Assembly (NCBI GenBank): GCA_035693025.1
Contig: DASSHI010000025.1
Location: 1 to 64,000, forward strand
From: VRUE01 sp035693025
Lineage (GTDB): Bacteria > Actinomycetota > Thermoleophilia > Solirubrobacterales > 70-9
Direction: 5' to 3'
DNA length: 64,000 nt
Each line of letters opens with the position of its first letter. Position 1 is the first letter of the stretch. The notes beneath the pieces were generated by a model. It made no database searches, had not been told where the DNA came from, and saw only the letters and a list, made by a program, of their open reading frames with translations. Shown piece after piece: positions 17,482-25,610 of the stretch. Made by a program: the position numbers and the translations under genes.

Positions 17482-18689
17482 CGAGCTGGGCCGATGGATC
17501 TGTCTCGGCTTCCGGCGCCGGGCGCGTAATGGCGGATGTCGCGATCGAGGTCGGCCGCGGAAGAGTAGGCGCCGACGTGCTCGTAGAGCAGCTGTCCGGA
17601 TGGCGCGAGGAAGATCGTGACCGGCGTTCCTCGAGCAGGCGCGATCGCGCTTACTTCCTCCAGGCTGGCCGCATAGGAGGGATAGGCGAGGTGCTCTGAG
17701 GAGAGCAGCCGGCGTGCGCTTTCGGCGTCGTCTTCGATATCGGCCCCGACGAAGGCGACGCGCGCGCCGAATTTGGACGACGCGGCCGAGAAGAGGGACA
17801 TCTCTTCGCGACAGGGCGGGCACCACGATGCCCAGGCATTGAGCACCACGGGGTGGCCATGCAGCCCTTCCAGCCGTTCGGAGAGGGACCCTCCGCCGAC
17901 CACGAGCCTTCCCTCGCGTTGCCGGCGAGGGAGGCGGCCGAGGCCGCGGGAGCCGGTCAGCCGGCCCAGGTCGGAGATCACCCCTCCCACGCTCCAACCC
18001 GCCGGGGCGTGAGCGAGGTTCTCGCGGCCTTCGGTGTCGAGCAGCCCGCGCAGCCGGGCGCCGAGCCGCCCCCCGAGCTGCGGCGGGCCCGTTATCGCCG
18101 CTCTCTCGTAGCCGCCCGGCCCGAGCAGGAACACGCCGTCGGTGTGCTCGACGTCGAAGCGCTCGGGCCCCCCCGTCATCCAGTCGAGCTCGGCGGGCTT
18201 CTCCTGCGGCACGCGCTGGAAATGGACGCCGAAGAAGCGCCAGAACCGGCGCAGGCGAGCGACCGATCCGGTCCAGATCCGCAACCCGGCCCCGGTCAGG
18301 CGCCGGTAGGCACGCAGCCTGCGTGGCGTGTCGCGCCAAGGATCGACGCTGACCGCGACGATCGCGACCCGATGCGCGAGGCCGCCGGCGCGCAGGCGCG
18401 AGCGGAGGCCGAGCAAAGCTCCCGTCGTAAGCGGGCAGACCTCGTGGCAGAGCGTCATCGTCGGCGCCAGGACCACCCAGCTCCCGCGCAGCGCCTTCAG
18501 GGAGGCCCTGCCCCCGCTCGCATCCCTCAGATGCGAGCGGGGCACGCGCCGGTCGAGGGGAGTACCGAGGGGAAGAGCTCCACGTCCCACGGCCGCCGTG
18601 GTCTGCGGGACCTGGGCGCGCAGGGCGACCGAGAGTCCGAGGAAGGCAACCGCCGCGAGGGCGGCGACCCCGAGCCAGGCGCGGTTCAT
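17478..18689 (-). CDS. SCO1/SenC-TlpA fusion protein (copper delivery/thiol redox)
   Basis: A 403-residue secreted or membrane-anchored protein, with an N-terminal hydrophobic segment (residues 5-22) and two thioredoxin-fold domains. Domain 1 (about 40-205) is SCO-like, with a copper-type Cys81-x3-Cys85 (TLCHEVCP) and a conserved His182. Domain 2 (about 265-400) is TlpA/ResA-like, with Cys290-x2-Cys293 in ASWCPPCREEM. SCO proteins load the CuA site of cytochrome oxidase and TlpA-type proteins reduce that site, so one chain may do both. It diverges from ctaG, another oxidase assembly gene, and lies beside the caa3 operon. Confidence 0.85.
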   Translation of the reverse strand: MNRAWLGVAALAAVAFLGLSVALRAQVPQTTAAVGRGALPLGTPLDRRVPRSHLRDASGGRASLKALRGSWVVLAPTMTLCHEVCPLTTGALLGLRSRLRAGGLAHRVAIVAVSVDPWRDTPRRLRAYRRLTGAGLRIWTGSVARLRRFWRFFGVHFQRVPQEKPAELDWMTGGPERFDVEHTDGVFLLGPGGYERAAITGPPQLGGRLGARLRGLLDTEGRENLAHAPAGWSVGGVISDLGRLTGSRGLGRLPRRQREGRLVVGGGSLSERLEGLHGHPVVLNAWASWCPPCREEMSLFSAASSKFGARVAFVGADIEDDAESARRLLSSEHLAYPSYAASLEEVSAIAPARGTPVTIFLAPSGQLLYEHVGAYSSAADLDRDIRHYAPGAGSRDRSIGPAR

Positions 18690-18766
18690 GGCAACTCGCT
18701 ACCCCGAACCCGCGGCTGCGAAGCGGTCCGCTTGCGATCTCCGGCCGCGGGGTAACAGAGACGACC

Positions 18767-19618
18767 GTGAGCTTCGAGCCCGTGCCGATCGCAATCGCCC
18801 TGCTGATCTGCGCCGCTTACGCGCGCCGCGCCCGCCGGCTCGCCGGCCGTGGCCAGAGGGTGCAGATCTGGAAGCAGGCCGCCTTTTACCTGGGCGTCGC
18901 CGTCCTGCTCGCGTCGCTGATCTCGCCGATCGACAGCCTGGCCGAGAGCCGCCTCTTCTACGCGCACATGATCCAGCACCTGCTGATCGGGGAAGTGGCG
19001 GCCCTGCTGATCGTGCTCGGGCTCAACGGCCCGCTGCTGCGACCGCTCCTCGCCCTTCCTGCCCTCGGCCACCTGCGCTGGCTGCTCAACCCCCTCGTCG
19101 CGCTGCCGCTGTGGGCCTTCAACCTCTACGTCTGGCACCTGCCCCTGCTCTATGAAGCCGCGCTGCAAAACGACGCGCTCCACATCATCGAGCACGGCTG
19201 CTTCTTCTGGGCCGGCATCTTCATGTGGGGGGCGCTGCTCGAGCCGCTTCCCGGCCCGAGCTGGTTCAGCTCGGGCGCGAAGATGGCCTATGTCCTGATC
19301 GTCAGGGCGCTCGGCTGCGGCATTCTCGGCAACACGCTGATCTGGATCGGGACGCCCCTCTATCCCTACTACCGAGGGGGCGAGCGTCTCTCCGGGATCG
19401 CTCCGCTCACCGACCAGCAGATCGGCGGGGCGATCATGTTCATCTGGGGGGCCTTCGTGACGATCGCCCTCTTCTCCTGGTTCTTCCTGCGCTGGGCTCG
19501 GGAGGCCGAGCTGCGCCAGTCGCTGCTCGAGGGCGGCGCCGACGCCCGCGTGGCTAGTCGAGCTGCGCGCTACGGACGGCGGCCTCTTGCTCGGCCTGCA
19601 CCTCCTCCATCCCCTTGA
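18767..19618 (+). CDS. ctaG: cytochrome c oxidase assembly protein (CtaG/caa3 type)
   Basis: A 283-residue polytopic membrane protein of the caa3_CtaG family, implicated in copper insertion into oxidase subunit I. It has about seven hydrophobic helices. Conserved His-containing stretches include FYAHMIQHLL, YVWHLPLLYE and HIIEHGCFFW. GTG 18767 is the only reasonable start. It is divergent from the SCO-TlpA gene (77-bp gap) and its 3' end overlaps the convergent qcrB by 65 bp, so the last ~20 residues are encoded antisense to qcrB. Confidence 0.88.
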   Translation: MSFEPVPIAIALLICAAYARRARRLAGRGQRVQIWKQAAFYLGVAVLLASLISPIDSLAESRLFYAHMIQHLLIGEVAALLIVLGLNGPLLRPLLALPALGHLRWLLNPLVALPLWAFNLYVWHLPLLYEAALQNDALHIIEHGCFFWAGIFMWGALLEPLPGPSWFSSGAKMAYVLIVRALGCGILGNTLIWIGTPLYPYYRGGERLSGIAPLTDQQIGGAIMFIWGAFVTIALFSWFFLRWAREAELRQSLLEGGADARVASRAARYGRRPLARPAPPPSP

Positions 19619-20903
19619 GGGCGAGGCAGAACCGCCAGGCGATCGCGCCGACCACGATCGGGACGATCCACACCCCCACCCGGTAGAACCAGAGCTGGCT
19701 GACGTAGCTGACGCCGAGGAAGACCAGCAGCCGGTCCGCGGCGCCGGCCATGAAGATCATCACCACCCAGGTGAGGAAGCCGGCGCCGATCCCGGTGCGG
19801 ACCGGCGCGTCACGGGGACGGTCGAGGACGTTGTGGGCCCGATGGTCGCCGGTCGCCCGCTTCTCCAACCACGGCCACGCCATCAACGCCGCCATCACGA
19901 CCAGGGGGAACAGTGCGCCGCCCCAGAACGGGTTCGGCACCAACGTCCGGTTCCAGACGACGACGTCGAAGTGCGGCACGAGGCGAAGCGCCCCGATCAG
20001 CCAGCCCAGGTACCAGTCGGGCTGGGCGCCGTTGGTGCCGTCGTAGAGGTGGTAGGGCCCCCAGAGCCAGATCGGATTGATCTGCACCAGGCCGCCGAGC
20101 AGGACCAGCACACCGGCGACCGCGATCATCAACCCCAAGGAGCGTGGAACCTGGCCGGGGAAGGTGGGAATGCCGACGAGCTTGCGCTCGGAGGGGACCG
20201 ACTTGCGGCGGAACTGGGTGTGGTGGCGGGAGCTGACCAGCGCCAGGTGGGCGGCGAGCAGCCCGCCGATCAGCAGCGGCATGATCAGCACGTGGCCGAT
20301 GTACATCCGCGACCAGAAATCGGGGTCCCCCGGAAAGGGGTGGCCCCAGATCAGCAGCGCCAGGTTGGCGCCGACGAAGGGGATCGAGAGCGCCACCCCA
20401 TAGCCGATCGCCAGGCCCATGCCGGAGAGCAGGTCGTCGATCAGCGAGTAGCCGAGGTAGCCCTCGAGCAGCGTCGCGAAGAGCATCACGATGCCGATCA
20501 GGTAGGTCAGCTCACGCGGCTTGCGGTAGGCGCCGGTGAAGAAGACGCGGATCAGGTGCAGGACGATCGCGGCGACGAAGACGTCGGCGGCCCAGTGGTG
20601 GGTCTGGCGGATCAGCAGCCCCGCCTTGACGTCGAAGGAGAGGTGGACGACCGAGGCGTAGGCCCTGCTCATCTCCATCCCCCTCAGCGGGGCGTAGCTG
20701 CCGTGGTAGACGGTTTTCGCCGTGCTCGGCTCGAAGAAGAAGGTCAGGTAGACGCCGGTGGCGACGAGGACGATGAAGGCGTAGAGCGCCACCTCCCCCA
20801 AGAGGAAGGACCAGTGGTCGGGGAAGACGTAGCGCAGCGTCTTCTTCAGCAGGGGGGCGACGCCGCTGCGTTCGTCGAGGAAGCGGATCGAGCGGCGGAT
20901 CAC
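19554..20903 (-). CDS. qcrB: menaquinol-cytochrome c reductase cytochrome b subunit
   Basis: A 449-residue cytochrome b with about nine hydrophobic helices. Heme-ligand histidines lie in the pairs typical of bc1 cytochrome b (for example RQTHHWAADVFVAAIVLHLIR, and the later GHVLIMPLL..AHLALVSSRHH). An ExWY-like Qo motif is replaced by PDWYLGW. It oxidises menaquinol in the cytoplasmic membrane. GTG 20903 overlaps the qcrA TGA. It is the last gene of the ctaC-to-qcrB operon. Confidence 0.95.
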   Translation of the reverse strand: MIRRSIRFLDERSGVAPLLKKTLRYVFPDHWSFLLGEVALYAFIVLVATGVYLTFFFEPSTAKTVYHGSYAPLRGMEMSRAYASVVHLSFDVKAGLLIRQTHHWAADVFVAAIVLHLIRVFFTGAYRKPRELTYLIGIVMLFATLLEGYLGYSLIDDLLSGMGLAIGYGVALSIPFVGANLALLIWGHPFPGDPDFWSRMYIGHVLIMPLLIGGLLAAHLALVSSRHHTQFRRKSVPSERKLVGIPTFPGQVPRSLGLMIAVAGVLVLLGGLVQINPIWLWGPYHLYDGTNGAQPDWYLGWLIGALRLVPHFDVVVWNRTLVPNPFWGGALFPLVVMAALMAWPWLEKRATGDHRAHNVLDRPRDAPVRTGIGAGFLTWVVMIFMAGAADRLLVFLGVSYVSQLWFYRVGVWIVPIVVGAIAWRFCLALKGMEEVQAEQEAAVRSAQLD

Positions 20904-21889
20904 GCCGTCGGCCTCCGCGTGCGCACGCCCCAGAAGCTGGGCCCGACGGGGGCCGAGAAGTCCCCCCCGGCGCGCAGCTCCCCCGCCGAGTCGACCAGCA
21001 GCGGCAGCTGCGGCAGGTCGCGGCCCGCGGGGCCGAAGATCACCTTGCCGCCGTCGGCCGGGTCGAAGGTCGAGTAGTGGCAGGGGCAGACGAGCGCCGG
21101 CCCGGGCTCGGCCTGGGGGAAGCGCGGCTTGCGGTAGAGGGCGATCGCGCAGCCGGCGTGGGTGCAGATCTTCGAGTAGGCGAGGATTCCTTCCGGGGCC
21201 CAGTGCTCGCGGCCAGGGGGCAGATCCAGTTCCGCGGGGTTGACCCGGACGACGACCAGCGGCGCCGCCAGCTCCTCCCGGTAGGCGCCCTCCGGAAAGG
21301 CGGTGTAGAAGGTTTCGTACTCGATCTCGTCTGCTTTGTAGGCCCTGCCGTCCTCGTCGACGAGGCGACGGTCGCGGCGCCAGGGCGAGTAGTAGAAGGA
21401 CTCGGTGTCGAGGAACGGCCCGAGCGAGGCGGCCGGGACGACGAGGGCGGCGCCGAGCGCGGCGCCGGCCGCGCCCGCAGCCCCGATCAGAAGCCGCTTG
21501 CGGGTGAAGCCGCCCACGCTCTCACGGCCGATTTGGTCGATCTCCAGCTGCTCTTCTGGATGCTCCAGCGGCGGGTAGTCCTCTTCCAGCTCCTCCGTCG
21601 GGACGAAGGTCTCGCCGGCGTAGATCAGAGCCGCGGCGATCAACAGCAGGCAGCCGCCGAGGCAGAGGCCAAGCCACTGGGTCGAGTTCGACCAGTCGAG
21701 CGCGTAGACGACGATGAACATCAGCGCGCAGGCGGCGGCGGCAAACAGCAGCAGCGCGACCACCAGCTCCGCCCGCGGTTCGCCGCCCTCCGCCTGGACG
21801 ATCGGCTCGCGCTTGCGGCGGCGGCCGGCTCCGCGCAGGAACCCCAGCGCCACCAGCAGGGCGAGCTTCAGCTTCGATCCGAGCCTCAA
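20900..21889 (-). CDS. qcrA: Rieske iron-sulfur subunit of the bc1 complex
   Basis: A 329-residue Rieske protein with actinobacterial architecture. Three N-terminal hydrophobic segments, the third preceded by FTRKR, are followed by a 2Fe-2S domain with CTHAGC and CPCHYSTFD ligand motifs. Start codon TTG 21889 is decided by a perfect AGGAGG (minus strand, 21903-21898) eight bases upstream and by overlap with the qcrC TGA. It passes electrons from menaquinol to the diheme cytochrome QcrC. GTGA overlap with qcrB shows tight coupling. Confidence 0.95.
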   Translation of the reverse strand: MRLGSKLKLALLVALGFLRGAGRRRKREPIVQAEGGEPRAELVVALLLFAAAACALMFIVVYALDWSNSTQWLGLCLGGCLLLIAAALIYAGETFVPTEELEEDYPPLEHPEEQLEIDQIGRESVGGFTRKRLLIGAAGAAGAALGAALVVPAASLGPFLDTESFYYSPWRRDRRLVDEDGRAYKADEIEYETFYTAFPEGAYREELAAPLVVVRVNPAELDLPPGREHWAPEGILAYSKICTHAGCAIALYRKPRFPQAEPGPALVCPCHYSTFDPADGGKVIFGPAGRDLPQLPLLVDSAGELRAGGDFSAPVGPSFWGVRTRRPTA

Positions 21890-22683
21890 GACGACAGCCT
21901 CCTTCCGATCACGGCGCAGAGGCCGGCCAGCACGAAGATCGCGACGAACCAGGCGACGATCCCCTCCGGGACCGGCCCGATGTGGCCGATCCCCCACCCC
22001 CCGGCGTCTTCGGGGTGCTTGCTCCTGAGCACGTAGGCGATCAGCTTGTTCAGGTCCTCGTCGCTGATCTGGCTCTGCGGGAATTTCGGCATCAGGAACG
22101 GGCCGATCCGCACCGCCTCGGCGATCTCGGTCGCGTTGGCGTGCCCCAGCACGGGCACCTTTGCACCGGGCACGTAGCCGCCTTCGCCGACGATCTGGTG
22201 GCAGCCGGCGCAGTGCTCGGTGAACAGGGACATGCCTTCCGGCAGGGACTCGAAGTCAGGTTCCGGCTCGGGGACCTTCGGCCCGCCGCCGAATGAGGCG
22301 ACGTAGGCGCTGATCGCGGCGATCTCCCGCGAGTTGAAGAACGGCCGCTGGCGTTCGGGCTCTTCGCCGGCGTGGCCGAGCGGCATCCGCCCCGTCCGCA
22401 GGTAGAAGTCCGGCGCCAGTTCGCCCACCCCGACCAGGTTCGGCCCCTGCCCGGCGATGTCGCCGACGCCGCGGTTGTGTGCGGCCAGCACCCCTTCCCC
22501 CATCGGCCCGTGGCAGCTGGCGCAGTTGGCGGCGAAGAGGCCGGCGCCCAGCTGCAGCTGCTTCTGCCCGGCGCCGCCGGTGGGGCGGACGATGCCGCTC
22601 GGCGGCTGCGCCTCGGCGATCGCGGCGATCGCCAGTCCGCCGACCAGGACCGTTGCGAGAAGTGCTTTCCGGCTCCGCCTCAT
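21886..22683 (-). CDS. qcrC: diheme cytochrome c subunit of the bc1 complex
   Basis: A 265-residue protein with an N-terminal signal/anchor (residues 8-24), two c-type heme sites CASCH (54-58) and CAGCH (158-162), and a C-terminal membrane helix (about 240-260). This is the QcrC-type cytochrome cc of actinobacteria, which wires bc1 directly to the oxidase. Its start overlaps the stop of the preceding 133-residue membrane protein, and its stop overlaps the qcrA TTG. Expected location: membrane, hemes outside. Confidence 0.93.
   Translation of the reverse strand: MRRSRKALLATVLVGGLAIAAIAEAQPPSGIVRPTGGAGQKQLQLGAGLFAANCASCHGPMGEGVLAAHNRGVGDIAGQGPNLVGVGELAPDFYLRTGRMPLGHAGEEPERQRPFFNSREIAAISAYVASFGGGPKVPEPEPDFESLPEGMSLFTEHCAGCHQIVGEGGYVPGAKVPVLGHANATEIAEAVRIGPFLMPKFPQSQISDEDLNKLIAYVLRSKHPEDAGGWGIGHIGPVPEGIVAWFVAIFVLAGLCAVIGRRLSS
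21898..21903 (-). promoter_or_regulatory. Shine-Dalgarno deciding the TTG start of qcrA
   Basis: Minus-strand AGGAGG, 8 nt before TTG 21889 and located inside the last codons of qcrC. No ATG or GTG at suitable spacing exists in the qcrA frame, so this site fixes the unusual start. Confidence 0.8.
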
Positions 22684-23081
22684 GACTGGTTGCAGACGTG
22701 GAAGGTGAGGATGCCGGCGCAGCTCATCAGGATCAGCGCCAGGAAGAGGACCGAAACGGTCATCCCGACCGCGGCGAGGAAAGCGACGCGGCCGGGGGGC
22801 GGCGGGTCGTGACGGTCGCCGTGGCGCCGGAACAGCCAGACCGAGGTGAGGCCCGCCGCGACGGCCGCCGCCGCCGCCGGCGCGGTGATGACGATCGCCC
22901 AGACGCTGAGCGAGATCCCCCACTCGCCGCCGGTGGGGCTGCAGGCGGCCTGGGTCAGCCAGTAGCCGATGCCGAGCTGCGCGGCATAGGCCAGCGGAGC
23001 GCCGAGCACGGCGAACCAGAGGACCGGCGAGACCGGCGACTCGGGGGGAATCCGCTCCAGTATCGGTCTGAGCGCCCTCAT
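22680..23081 (-). CDS. unknown three-helix membrane protein in the oxidase/bc1 operon
   Basis: A 133-residue protein with three clear hydrophobic helices (about 18-42, 55-80 and 97-128), a basic loop before the third and Cys residues near the ends of helices. It is coupled by ATGA overlaps to ctaE on one side and qcrC on the other. I do not recognise the family. Strict retention between subunits of the two complexes suggests an accessory subunit or assembly factor of the bc1-caa3 supercomplex. Confidence 0.7.
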   Translation of the reverse strand: MRALRPILERIPPESPVSPVLWFAVLGAPLAYAAQLGIGYWLTQAACSPTGGEWGISLSVWAIVITAPAAAAAVAAGLTSVWLFRRHGDRHDPPPPGRVAFLAAVGMTVSVLFLALILMSCAGILTFHVCNQS

Positions 23082-23698
23082 AGCGACGGGTAGAGCTGGG
23101 TGAGGACCACGGCGACGGCGGCCACGCTGACGAAGTACCAGTAGAAGGCGGCCACCCGCAGCGCGATCAGCCGGTAGTTGGTGATGCCGCGCGAGAGTTT
23201 CCAGAGCAGCCAGGCGTCGATCGCCAGCCCCACCGCGACGTGCGCGTGGTGGACGGTGATCAGCGCGTAGTAGATCGAGCCGTAGGCGTTCGCCTGGGGG
23301 CTGAAGGAGTGCAGGTCGTCGACCATCAGGTGGATCTGCAGGCCGAGGTAGGTCGCCTGGACGACGGTCGCGAGGAGGAGCAGCCACCAGGCGGCGCGGA
23401 CGACGCCGGCCTTCGCCGCCTTGACCGAGAGGAACATCGGGATCGAGGTGGCGACGAGCATCGCGGTAAAGAGGAGAGGCAGCGTCACCGAGGGCTTCTC
23501 GATGCCGCCGAGCGGCCATTCGCTGGTCCTGAAGCGCAGGTAGAAGTAGGTGGCGATCAGGCAGGCGAAGAGCGTCACCTCGGTGGCGATGACGAGGGCC
23601 GCGCCCCACCAGCCGCTCGCCTGCGTCCGGCGCTCCCTGTCGACGACCTCGACCGCCCCGGGGCCTTCGGCCTCCATGCTGCGCGGGACGGAGCTCAT
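23078..23698 (-). CDS. ctaE: cytochrome c oxidase subunit III
   Basis: A 206-residue subunit III with five hydrophobic helices. It has the expected WWGAALVIATEVTLFACLIATYFYLR opening helix in short form and YYALITVHHAHVAVGL in the fourth. ATG 23698 follows the ctaD stop by 7 bp and has an AGG-type ribosome site. A further upstream start would overlap ctaD. It stabilises the catalytic subunit and proton uptake of the aa3-type oxidase. Confidence 0.93.
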   Translation of the reverse strand: MSSVPRSMEAEGPGAVEVVDRERRTQASGWWGAALVIATEVTLFACLIATYFYLRFRTSEWPLGGIEKPSVTLPLLFTAMLVATSIPMFLSVKAAKAGVVRAAWWLLLLATVVQATYLGLQIHLMVDDLHSFSPQANAYGSIYYALITVHHAHVAVGLAIDAWLLWKLSRGITNYRLIALRVAAFYWYFVSVAAVAVVLTQLYPSL

Positions 23699-23705
23699 CG
23701 AAGCC

Positions 23706-25610
23706 TCATGCCTCCTCCGGCTCCTTGAGGTGGAAGCCGCCAACGGTGGCCGCGAGGATCGCCACGAAGATCGCCGCCCCCACCCACTGCTGCAGGAGGA
23801 TCATCGCGAAGACCCCGGTCATCGCCAGGGCGACCAGCGGCGGCCAGGCGGAGTGCGAGGGCATCTCGAGGATCTCGTCCCACTCGGCGTCGACCGCGGT
23901 GCTGGCCGGCGTCTCGTGCCCCCGTTCGAGCGTTTTCCGTCCGAGCTCGAGGTTGCGCGCGTCCTCTTCGCGATCCTCCTTGTCCCACATCGCGTACGGG
24001 CTCGAGACCTTGGGGATGACCGCGTAGTTGTACTCGGGCGGCGGCGAGGTCGTCGACCACTCCAGCGTGTCGCCTCCCCACGGGTCGTTGCCGGCTCGCT
24101 CGCCCCTGAAGATGCTGACCGCGAGGTTGGCGAAGACCGAGATCAGGCCCAGCGCGAGCAGGTAGGCCCCCAGCGTCTCGATCAGGTTCAGCCCGGTCCA
24201 GCCCATGTCGGGGCCGTAGGTGTAGTCCCGCCGCGGCATCCCGTCCAAGCCGAGGATGTGCATCGGGAAGAAGGTGATGTTGGTGCCGACGAAGGTCAGC
24301 CAGAAGCTGACCTGGCCCCAGCGCTCGTAGTACATGCGGCCGCTGACCTTCGGGAACCAGTAGTACATCCCGCCGAGGAGGGGGAAGACGGCGGCGCCGA
24401 AGATCACGTAATGGAAGTGGGCGACGACGTAGTAGGTGTCGGTCGTCTGCTGGTCGAAGGGGATGGCGGCGAAGGTGACGCCGGAAAGGCCGCCGAGGAT
24501 GAAGAGGACGATGAAGCCGACGATCCAGAGCAGCGGCGTCTTGAAGCGCGGCGTGCCGGTGACGATCGTGGTGATCCAGGAGAACAGCTGGATGCCGCTG
24601 GGGATGACGATCACCAGGCTGGCGGCGGCGAAGTAGATCGCCGTCGCACTGGCAAGGCCGACGGCGAACATATGGTGCGCCCAGACCCCGAAGCCGAGGA
24701 AGGCGACGAGGATCTCGGCCAGGGCCACCAGTGGGAAGGCGACCATCCTCCGCCGCACGAAGGTGGGGATGATCGAGGTCGCGATGCCGAAGGCGGGCAG
24801 GATGATGATGTAGACCTCGGGATGGCCGAAGATCCAGAAGAGGTTCTGCCAGAGGATCGGGGCGCCGCCCGCCGAGGGGATGAAGAAGTGGAACCCCAGC
24901 AGCCGTTCGAGCTCGAGCAGGATCAGGGCGGTGCTGAGCGCCGGCAGGGCGAAGATCAGGGCGAAGGAGACGGCGAGGAAAGCGAAGCAGAACAGCGGCA
25001 TCCTGTTCAGCGACATCCCGGGCGCCCGCAGCTTGAAGATCGTGACGATGGCGTTGATCGCGCCGAGCGTGGTCGAGATGCCGACGAAGAGCAGCGAGAG
25101 CGCGTAGAAGTCGATCCCGGGGCCCGGGCTGTAGGCCTTGGAGGCGAGCGGGACGTAGTCGAACCAGCCGGCGCTGGGGGCGTTGCCGCTGAAGACGCCG
25201 ACGTAGAGGAAGGTGCCGGCGCAGAGGAAGATCCAGTAGGAGAGCGCGTTGAGGCGCGGGAAGGCCATGTCGCGGGCGCCGATCATCAGCGGGATCAGGT
25301 AGTTGCCGAAGGCGCCCAGCGAGATCGGCACGACGAAGAAGAAGATCATCGTCGTCCCGTGGGTCGACATCATTTCGTTGAAGGTCGCCGGGTCGAGCGT
25401 CGACTGGTTGGGGCCGATCAGCTGGGTGCGGATCAGCAGCGCCTCGACCCCGCCGGCGCCGAAGAAGAAGAGCGAGGTGAAGAAGTAGAGGATGCCGATC
25501 CGCTTGTGGTCGACGGTGGTGAGCCAGCCGAGCAGGCCGGGGCTCTCCTTCCAGATCCGCTCGAGCCGGTCGACGCGAACGCTCGCGGCCGGCGGGGTCG
25601 AGATGCTCAT
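23706..25610 (-). CDS. ctaD: cytochrome c oxidase subunit I with C-terminal subunit IV-like extension
   Basis: A 634-residue heme-copper oxidase catalytic subunit with 12 core helices. Landmark residues: HGTTMIFFFVVP, FGHPEVYIIILP (CuB His and cross-linked Tyr), WAHHMF (CuB His pair) and VVAHFHYVIFG (heme ligands). It reduces O2 and pumps protons. After the core (about residue 550) there is an extra ~80 residues with MPSHSAWPP and two more helices, resembling a fused subunit IV. ATG 25610 overlaps the ctaC stop. Second gene of the respiratory operon. Confidence 0.96.
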   Translation of the reverse strand: MSISTPPAASVRVDRLERIWKESPGLLGWLTTVDHKRIGILYFFTSLFFFGAGGVEALLIRTQLIGPNQSTLDPATFNEMMSTHGTTMIFFFVVPISLGAFGNYLIPLMIGARDMAFPRLNALSYWIFLCAGTFLYVGVFSGNAPSAGWFDYVPLASKAYSPGPGIDFYALSLLFVGISTTLGAINAIVTIFKLRAPGMSLNRMPLFCFAFLAVSFALIFALPALSTALILLELERLLGFHFFIPSAGGAPILWQNLFWIFGHPEVYIIILPAFGIATSIIPTFVRRRMVAFPLVALAEILVAFLGFGVWAHHMFAVGLASATAIYFAAASLVIVIPSGIQLFSWITTIVTGTPRFKTPLLWIVGFIVLFILGGLSGVTFAAIPFDQQTTDTYYVVAHFHYVIFGAAVFPLLGGMYYWFPKVSGRMYYERWGQVSFWLTFVGTNITFFPMHILGLDGMPRRDYTYGPDMGWTGLNLIETLGAYLLALGLISVFANLAVSIFRGERAGNDPWGGDTLEWSTTSPPPEYNYAVIPKVSSPYAMWDKEDREEDARNLELGRKTLERGHETPASTAVDAEWDEILEMPSHSAWPPLVALAMTGVFAMILLQQWVGAAIFVAILAATVGGFHLKEPEEA

